Part shown: positions 1 to 4,122 of the stretch, piece by piece | Layout of the letters: each line of letters opens with the position of its first letter | Numbering within the stretch: position 1 is the first letter of the stretch | Assembly: GCA_938016625.1 (NCBI GenBank) | Contig: CALILB010000348.1 | Location: 1 to 5,440 of the forward strand | DNA length: 5,440 bases | Source: an uncultured bacterium | GTDB lineage: Bacteria > Acidobacteriota > Thermoanaerobaculia > Multivoradales > JAHEKO01 | Reading direction: 5' to 3' | Notes under the pieces: generated by a model | What the model was told of the DNA's origin: nothing | Databases searched by the model: none | What the model saw: the letters and a program-made list of their open reading frames with translations, nothing else | Translations under genes and position numbers: made by a program

Positions 1-110
1 GCCCGGGCGGCTCCGGGGAGAGCGACGATCAACAGGGCAGTCGCCAGGAGAGACGCGACCGACAGCGCGGTCGCGATTCGACAGGGAGTCCTCGTTTTCA
101 GACTAGGCAT
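1..110 (-). CDS. Exported protein, N-terminal signal peptide (3' end outside the window)
   Basis: Only the first 36 codons lie in the window; the gene runs off the left edge. From the ATG at 110-108 it reads a basic n-region (MPSLKTRTPCR), a hydrophobic stretch of about 20 residues rich in Ala, Leu and Val (residues 12-31), then PGAAR followed by a partial GCN codon (Ala). That gives an A-R-A ending typical of a signal peptidase I site near residue 37, so the product is probably secreted or periplasmic. The cysteine at residue 10 lies before the hydrophobic core and is not a lipobox. The start is well supported: GGAGG at 123-119 sits 8 bases upstream, and the ATG overlaps the end of the preceding small gene by 8 bases, which suggests translational coupling. 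The mature protein is not visible, so no function can be given. An uncleaved N-terminal membrane anchor is possible. Confidence 0.75.
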   Translation of the reverse strand, partial: MPSLKTRTPCRIATALSVASLLATALLIVALPGAAR

Positions 111-399
111 GGATTCCGCCTCCAAGCTCGATCATGATTTCTTCGAGCGCGTCGGTCAGAGCGTTCATGGTGCGGGGTCTGGCGTCGACAGGAACGACGG
201 CCGACCTGTGGAGCTCTTGTTTGGCTGGATGGCCAAAACCGTGGGGTGGCTTCCTGGTTTCGGGTGTGTCGGTGTCTTCGCCGGCGACGACGGTCTCGAT
301 CGAGGGGTAGAGAAGCGGAGCGACACGGCCGACCACCCTGACCTCCATCTCTTCCGTCTCAGAAGAGTGTTCGACTTCTTTGGCCCGTTTATCGCTCAC
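103..399 (-). CDS. Small protein of unknown function, first gene of a putative sigma-54-driven operon
   Basis: I do not recognise this 98-residue protein. The start chosen is GTG at 399-397, preceded by the purine-rich AAGGAAAGG at 412-404. The same frame stays open back to a TTG at 447, but that codon lies inside the predicted sigma-54 promoter. The sequence begins MSDKRAKEVEH, has an acidic stretch (SSETEEMEV, about residues 12-20), a short hydrophobic patch (VVGRVAPLLYPSIETVV, about 22-38), a Pro/His-containing middle (TRKPPHGFGHPAKQELH), and ends in a likely amphipathic helix (MNALTDALEEIMIELGG, about 78-94). There is no signal peptide, membrane span or cysteine. Its stop codon overlaps the start of the exported-protein gene by 8 bases, so the two are probably co-expressed and functionally linked. 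Coding status rests on the overlap, ribosome binding sites and promoter position rather than on homology. Confidence 0.6.
   Translation of the reverse strand: MSDKRAKEVEHSSETEEMEVRVVGRVAPLLYPSIETVVAGEDTDTPETRKPPHGFGHPAKQELHRSAVVPVDARPRTMNALTDALEEIMIELGGGIHA
119..123 (-). promoter_or_regulatory. Ribosome binding site of the exported-protein gene
   Basis: On the minus strand this reads GGAGG, 8 bases before the ATG at 110-108. It lies inside the last codons of the upstream small gene. It helps show that the overlapping ATG is a true start and that the minus-strand frames are the coding ones here. Confidence 0.7.
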
Positions 400-403
400 G
401 ACA

Positions 404-412
404 CCTTTCCTT
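404..412 (-). promoter_or_regulatory. Ribosome binding site deciding the GTG start at 399
   Basis: The minus strand reads AAGGAAAGG, ending 4 bases before the GTG at 399-397, with the AAGGA part about 8 bases away. No comparable site lies at a proper distance from the alternative TTG at 447; the nearest purine-rich stretch there is more than 10 bases off. This supports the shorter 98-residue product. Confidence 0.55.
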
Positions 413-431
413 GCCAGCGTCAGCGGTTTTC

Positions 432-447
432 GCAATGCCTGTGCCAA
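432..447 (-). promoter_or_regulatory. Sigma-54 (RpoN) -24/-12 promoter
   Basis: The minus strand reads TTGGCACAGGCATTGC. Against the known sigma-54 consensus (YTGGCACGrNNNTTGCW) the invariant GG (445-444) and GC (433-432) are present with the required 10 bases between them, and TGGCAC and TTGC match fully. The mismatches are A for G after TGGCAC and G for A/T after TTGC. Taking the final C as -12, transcription would start at about 420, an A, leaving a leader of about 21 bases that contains the AAGGAAAGG ribosome binding site and ends at the GTG start at 399. This fit of promoter, leader and start is the main support. RpoN promoters need an ATP-dependent activator bound upstream; candidate sites are listed separately. 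Confidence 0.65.
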
Positions 448-535
448 GTTGTCGAGGCACCTTCAACCTCTGAGAAGAAAGGGGGTTATGGGGCGGTTGT
501 GAAGGATTTCACTGCCGATTCAGGATGGCGGTTTG

Positions 536-550
536 GTTACGATCGGTAAC
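536..550. promoter_or_regulatory. Inverted repeat, possible activator (enhancer) site
   Basis: The sequence GTTACGATCGGTAAC has perfect 5-base arms (GTTAC and GTAAC) separated by 5 bases. It lies at about -116 to -130 from the transcription start predicted at 420, within the range where sigma-54 activators usually bind. The arms are short enough to occur by chance, and no activator family can be named from them. Confidence 0.3.
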
Positions 551-555
551 GTTGG

Positions 556-569
556 TGTCATATTTCACA
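556..569. promoter_or_regulatory. Imperfect palindrome, second possible operator
   Basis: The + strand reads TGTCATATTTCACA, matching its own reverse complement at 10 of 14 positions with TGT and ACA at its ends. It lies just upstream of the 536-550 repeat and about -136 to -149 from the predicted start. It resembles the general TGT/ACA style of many activator sites, but the spacing between TGT and ACA is 8, not the 10 of NifA sites. It may be chance in an AT-rich stretch. Confidence 0.2.
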
Positions 570-585
570 ATGTCTATATGCCGGT

Positions 586-3500
586 TCAGCGAAAGTCATG
601 GCTCGGAGCAGCGGCGATCTCGCTCAAGCGCCAGAAGCGCTCCGCCTTGAGCGAGAGGGTGCCGTCCTTCTTCTGCAGGACCCCCTCCACCACCAGACCG
701 GGGGAACCGACGATGAGCTGCCGGTTGGCCTGCAGCAGATCGGGGGTGACCAGAGCCTGTGACATGCCGGTCTCGTCCTCCAGCGTGAGAAAGAGCAACC
801 CCTTGGCGGTGCCCGGCCGCTGGCGCACCGTCACCGAGCCGGCAGTGCGCACCCGCTGGCCGTGAGCGCAAGCGCTCAACCGAGCGGCGGGGACGATCTG
901 CTGCCGGTCGAGGCTCGGACGCAGATGCTCGAGAGGGTGCGGCCCGACAGTGAGCCCGGTGCCGGCATAGTCGGCCAGGGTCTCGTCGTAGGGGGACATC
1001 TCGGGGAGAGGGCTTAGCCCGCCCTTCCCCCGCCCGGGCGTAGGGGCGTAGGGGCGTAGGGGCCGAGAAGACCGAGTGGGGTGGGGACCCCTAAGCCCCT
1101 GAGCCCCTAAGCCCCCAGGCCCTTCTTCTTCGAACATCTCCCCCGCCGGCCGCGCCGCGCGCGCGACCTGCCATAGCGCCGCCCGCCGGGTGAGCCCCAA
1201 CGAGCCCAGCGCCCCCACCTCGGCCAGCACGTCGAGCTCCTCGCGACGCAGCCGGCAGCGGCGGGCGAGGTCATCGGCGCTGCGGAAGGGTCGCTTGGCC
1301 TGCTCGCGCTCGATAGCCTCGCCGGCATCTTTGCGCAGACCTTTGACAAAGCGCAGCCCGAGACGGGCGACGCCCGAAGGGCTTAGCCCGCCCTCCCCCC
1401 TCCCGGGCTTAGGGGCGTAGGGGCCTAGGGGACTAGAAGACCGGGTTGGGTGGGGGGCCCTAAGCCCCTGAGCCCCTAAGCCCCTAAGCCCTTCTTCCTC
1501 CCACCGACATTTCCACCCCGAGGCATTCACATCGATCGGTGCGATCACGACGCCGTGCCGCTGGGCGTCTTTGACCAGGGTGGCGGGGTGGTAGAAGCCC
1601 ATCGGCCAGGCGTTGAGCAGGGCGATGAGAAAGGCGGTGGGGTGGTGGGTCTTGAGATAGGCGCTGGCGTAGGCGATCAAAGCGAAGCTCGCGGCGTGGG
1701 ACTCGGGGAAGCCGTAGAGAGCAAAGGAGGTGATGGCGTGGACGATCTGCTCCTGGCCCTCACCGGTGATCCCCCGCTCGCTCATCCCCCGGCGGAGCTT
1801 CTCTTCGAGCTGCTCCATCCGCTCGGCCGAGCGCTTGAAGCCCATCGCCCGCCGCAGGTCCTCGGCCTCACCACCGGAGAATCCCGCCGCCACCATGGCC
1901 ACCCGCAGGATCTGCTCCTGGAAGAGCAGCACCCCCAGGGTGCGTTTCAGGATCGGCTCGAGGCTGGGATGGGGGTAGGTCACCGGTTGCCGCCCCCGAC
2001 GACGCTCGAAGTAGGGGTGGACCATGCCGCCGACGATCGGACCGGGGCGGATGATGGCCACCTGGATGACCAGGTCGTAGAAACGGGTGGGCGCGTTGCG
2101 GGGGAGCGAGGCCATCTGCGCGCGGCTCTCCACCTGGAAGACGCCGACGGTGTCGGCACGCCGGAGTCCCTCGTAGGTGGCGGGGTCGTCGGGGGGCAGG
2201 TGGGCGAGGTCGACCTCTTTGCCCTCGTGGGTGCGGATCAGCGGGATGGCCTCCTCCAGCGCCTGCAGCATTCCCAGCCCGAGCAGGTCGACCTTGATGA
2301 TCCCCAGATCGGCGCAGTCGTCCTTGTCCCACTGCACGACCACCCGGTCCTCCATGGCGGCGGGCTCGAGCGGCACTACCTCGTCCAGCCGGCCGGCGGC
2401 GATGACCATGCCGCCCGAGTGCTGACCCAGGTGGCGGGGGAGGTTCTGGATCCGGCGCCACATCTCGGCAAAGAGCCGGATGCGGGGTGCCTCCGGGTCG
2501 AAGCCGGCGGCCGCCAGCTCCGCGGTCAGCGACTTGGGGTCGCCCCGGCTGGTGTCGTAACGCCAGGTGCCGAGCTGTTTGGCCAACTTGTCGACCTGCT
2601 CGGCCGAGTAACCCAGGGCCTTGGCCACCTCGCGCGCCGCCGAGCGGTCGCGGTAGGTGATGACGTTGGCGGTCATGGCGGCGCCGTGGGGGCCATAGCG
2701 CCGGTAGACATACTGGATGACCTTCTCCCGCTGGTCACCCGAGGGCAGATCCAGATCGATGTCGGGCCACTCGCCCCGCTCCTCCGACAGGAATCGCTCG
2801 AACAGCAGCTCCATCTTGACCGGATCGACGGCGGTGATCGCGAGCGCGTAGCAGACGGCGCTGTTGGCGGCCGAGCCGCGGCCCTGGACCATGATCCCCT
2901 CGCGTTTGCAGAACTGGATCAGGTCCCAGACGATGAGAAAGTAACCGGCAAGATCCAGCTTCTCGATCATGGCCAGCTCCCGCTCGAGCTGTGCCTGGGC
3001 ACGGGCGGTCAGCGGCCGGAAGCGCGCCCGCGCCTCGTTCCAGGTGAGGTGGCGGAGATAGGAGCTGGGGGTCTCACCGGGGGGAAGCGGGTAGTCGGGG
3101 AAACGGTAGCCGAGATCGGCGAGGGTGAAGTCGAGCCGCTGGGCGAGCTCGAGACTCCCGGCCAGCGCTGCGGGTTGGTCGGCAAAGAGCTCGGTCATCT
3201 CCCGGGCCCCTTTGAAGTGGCGCTCGCGGTGTGCCGCCAGCAGCCGGCCGGCGGCGTCCAGCTGGGTGTGCTCGCGGATACAGGTGAGGATGTCGTGGAG
3301 CTGCTTGTCCTCGGGACGGGCGTAGCGCACCCCGTTGGTGGCCACCAGCGGGAGCCGTAGCCGTTGTGCGAGATCGGCCAGCCGTTGGTTGCGGTGCTCC
3401 TCTCCTCGCAACCGGTGACGTTGCAGCTCCACGGCCACCCGGCCGTCGAAGGTAGCCACCAGCCGCTCCAGCCAGCGCCGCGCCGCCTCGACCCCGGAGG

Positions 3501-4122
3501 TTTCCAGGACCCCGGCCAACGGTCCTTCGTCGCCACCGGTGAGACACCAGAGCCCGCCGGCGTGTTGCTCCAGCAGCTCCCGGTCGACCTGCGCCTCGCC
3601 CTTGGGACGATCGCGGGCGGCGGCGGTCACGAGCCGGCAGAGGTTGCGATAGCCGGCGCGGTCGGCAACAAGAATGGAGAGCCGCCCGTTCCCCGCACCC
3701 ATCTCCACTTCCGCTCCCACGATCGCCTTGATCCCCGCCTGTTTGGCGGCCTGGTAGAAGCGGGGGGCGCCGTAGATACCGTTGCGGTCCAAGAGCGCGA
3801 CCGCCGGCAGCTCGAGCTCGGCCGCACGTTGGATCAGGTCCTCGGGTTGCGAGGCACCGTCGAGAAAGGAGAAGGCGGAGGCGGTGTGGAGCTCCGCGTA
3901 AGCGAGCTGTCTTGGGTGGGTGGTGGGGTAGCTCCGCTGCCGGAGCTTCTCCTTGTGCGCTCCAGGGGAGAGGTAGCTCGAGCGGCCCTGGCCGGCGAGT
4001 CTCTCGAAGTCGACGGCGGGGGCCGTGGTGTCGTCGTCGCCCACCCGGGTGGAAGACCGCGAGGGTTCGGCCGGCACGGAGGCCGGCCGCTTCGAGGGTA
4101 GGGGGTCCCTCTTCTCAGTCAT
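586..4122 (-). CDS. dnaE2: Error-prone DNA polymerase DnaE2 (ImuC), C-family alpha subunit, with two in-frame repeat insertions
   Basis: This 1178-residue C-family polymerase does translesion synthesis at stalled forks with ImuB and the sliding clamp, causing SOS-induced mutation. After a low-complexity extension of about 74 residues the PHP domain begins at YAELHTASAFSFLDGAS (75-91). Its metal motifs look degenerate: LHTA where many C-family enzymes have HxH, and LDRNG (111-115) where DH is usual. The polymerase core has RGSAANSAVCYALAI (415-429), the catalytic PDIDLDLPSGD (D454, D456), the third acidic residue in KVDLLGLG (D612), RPGPIVGGMVHPYF (692-705), LFQEQ (733-737), YGFPESHAASFALIAYAS (803-820) and the DnaE2-like WPMGFYHP (839-846). 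A helix-hairpin-helix region (about 925-985) and an OB fold (about 1087-1160) follow, ending soon after, as in DnaE2 rather than DnaE1. The ATG at 4122 overlaps the imuB stop. Residues about 875-915 and 998-1038 come from a 120-bp repeat. Without them the length is about 1097, near the family norm. Confidence 0.96.
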   Translation of the reverse strand: MTEKRDPLPSKRPASVPAEPSRSSTRVGDDDTTAPAVDFERLAGQGRSSYLSPGAHKEKLRQRSYPTTHPRQLAYAELHTASAFSFLDGASQPEDLIQRAAELELPAVALLDRNGIYGAPRFYQAAKQAGIKAIVGAEVEMGAGNGRLSILVADRAGYRNLCRLVTAAARDRPKGEAQVDRELLEQHAGGLWCLTGGDEGPLAGVLETSGVEAARRWLERLVATFDGRVAVELQRHRLRGEEHRNQRLADLAQRLRLPLVATNGVRYARPEDKQLHDILTCIREHTQLDAAGRLLAAHRERHFKGAREMTELFADQPAALAGSLELAQRLDFTLADLGYRFPDYPLPPGETPSSYLRHLTWNEARARFRPLTARAQAQLERELAMIEKLDLAGYFLIVWDLIQFCKREGIMVQGRGSAANSAVCYALAITAVDPVKMELLFERFLSEERGEWPDIDLDLPSGDQREKVIQYVYRRYGPHGAAMTANVITYRDRSAAREVAKALGYSAEQVDKLAKQLGTWRYDTSRGDPKSLTAELAAAGFDPEAPRIRLFAEMWRRIQNLPRHLGQHSGGMVIAAGRLDEVVPLEPAAMEDRVVVQWDKDDCADLGIIKVDLLGLGMLQALEEAIPLIRTHEGKEVDLAHLPPDDPATYEGLRRADTVGVFQVESRAQMASLPRNAPTRFYDLVIQVAIIRPGPIVGGMVHPYFERRRGRQPVTYPHPSLEPILKRTLGVLLFQEQILRVAMVAAGFSGGEAEDLRRAMGFKRSAERMEQLEEKLRRGMSERGITGEGQEQIVHAITSFALYGFPESHAASFALIAYASAYLKTHHPTAFLIALLNAWPMGFYHPATLVKDAQRHGVVIAPIDVNASGWKCRWEEEGLRGLGAQGLRAPHPTRSSSPLGPYAPKPGRGEGGLSPSGVARLGLRFVKGLRKDAGEAIEREQAKRPFRSADDLARRCRLRREELDVLAEVGALGSLGLTRRAALWQVARAARPAGEMFEEEGPGGLGAQGLRGPHPTRSSRPLRPYAPTPGRGKGGLSPLPEMSPYDETLADYAGTGLTVGPHPLEHLRPSLDRQQIVPAARLSACAHGQRVRTAGSVTVRQRPGTAKGLLFLTLEDETGMSQALVTPDLLQANRQLIVGSPGLVVEGVLQKKDGTLSLKAERFWRLSEIAAAPSHDFR
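1011..1130 (-). repeat. Palindromic repeat element, copy A, translated in frame within dnaE2
   Basis: This 120-bp copy aligns without gaps to 1380-1499, 107 of 120 bases identical, with homology ending sharply on both sides. The + strand begins GGCTTAGCCCGCCC, then has GTAGGGGC units in tandem (about 1040-1062), a G-rich spacer, then inverted units (CCCCTAAG, CCCCTGAG, CCCCTAAG; 1088-1112), ending in CCTTCTTC. On the minus strand it encodes about residues 998-1038 of DnaE2 (EEEGPGGLGAQGLRGPHP... to ...GKGGLSP), placed between the helix-hairpin-helix region and the OB fold. It follows a run of three Glu codons, as does copy B. It has no coding capacity of its own beyond read-through and no transposase, so it would be a non-autonomous element. 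Confidence 0.9.
1376..1386. repeat. Left terminal inverted repeat of copy B
   Basis: GAAGGGCTTAG at 1376-1386 is the perfect reverse complement of CTAAGCCCTTC at 1484-1494, giving 11-bp inverted ends to the element. In copy A the corresponding right end has drifted (CCAGGCCCTTC), so only the outer bases are still complementary. Confidence 0.7.
1380..1499 (-). repeat. Palindromic repeat element, copy B, translated in frame within dnaE2
   Basis: This is the second copy, 369 bp from copy A, an exact multiple of three, in the same orientation and frame. It encodes about residues 875-915 (EEEGLRGLGAQGLRAPHP... to ...GEGGLSP); 34 of 41 residues match copy A. It sits just before RLGLRFVKGLR, where DnaE2 homologues normally pass directly from the DVN.S.W..... 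segment into the helix-hairpin-helix region. Its ends keep an 11-bp inverted repeat. The left half has CTTAGGGGC, GTAGGGGC and CTAGGGG units (about 1407-1431). The right half has CCCTAAG, CCCCTGAG, CCCCTAAG and CCCCTAAG units (1458-1488). The halves can pair into a long imperfect stem around a loop of about 27 bases. Confidence 0.9.
1484..1494. repeat. Right terminal inverted repeat of copy B
   Basis: CTAAGCCCTTC pairs exactly with GAAGGGCTTAG at 1376-1386. The TTC triplets continuing outwards encode the Glu run that precedes the insert in the protein. I cannot tell whether those triplets belong to the element or to the original linker. Confidence 0.7.
4115..4122 (-). other. Stop/start overlap coupling imuB to dnaE2
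   Basis: The minus strand reads ATGACTGA: the dnaE2 ATG (4122-4120) and the imuB TGA (4117-4115) overlap. No Shine-Dalgarno sequence is visible in the bases just upstream (GACGGCATCT), so dnaE2 probably relies on ribosomes terminating on imuB. This fixes the dnaE2 start and implies one transcript. Confidence 0.75.

Larger units (their letters stand above)
448..585. other. Intergenic region between dnaE2 and the sigma-54 unit
   Basis: This stretch after the dnaE2 stop is visibly more AT-rich than the flanking genes, especially 551-580, and holds no ORF I believe. It contains two short imperfect or short-armed inverted repeats (536-550 and 556-569) at distances suited to activator binding for the promoter at 432-447. 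I see no GC-rich hairpin followed by a T-run on the minus strand, so an intrinsic terminator for dnaE2 is not evident. Some read-through into the downstream unit is therefore possible. Confidence 0.5.

Noticed and set aside
400..447. TTG at 447 as the start of the small gene (114 residues)
   Set aside because: That codon is part of the -24 element of the predicted promoter and lacks a properly spaced ribosome binding site; GTG at 399 has one.
510..533. Hairpin downstream of dnaE2 as an intrinsic terminator
   Set aside because: The ACTGCC/GGCGGT arms are short and mismatched in the transcribed minus-strand RNA, and no U-run follows.
109..549. 146-codon open frame on the plus strand
   Set aside because: It has no recognisable domains, runs antisense through the sigma-54 promoter, and competes with minus-strand genes that have ribosome binding sites, an 8-base overlap and a signal peptide.
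1040..1062. Telomere-like TTAGGG array
   Set aside because: The units are 8 bases, degenerate and arranged as inverted halves inside a bacterial coding gene; this is a palindromic repeat, not a telomere.
1011..1499. CRISPR array or intein in dnaE2
   Set aside because: There are only two long copies separated by conserved DnaE2 coding sequence. No spacers exist, and the inserts are about 40 residues with no splicing motifs, far too small for an intein.
1555..3360. 601-codon open frame on the plus strand
   Set aside because: It lies antisense to the polymerase core of dnaE2, and its product is a Gly/Val/His/Asp-rich mirror typical of a high-GC shadow frame. The opposite strand carries all DnaE2 motifs.
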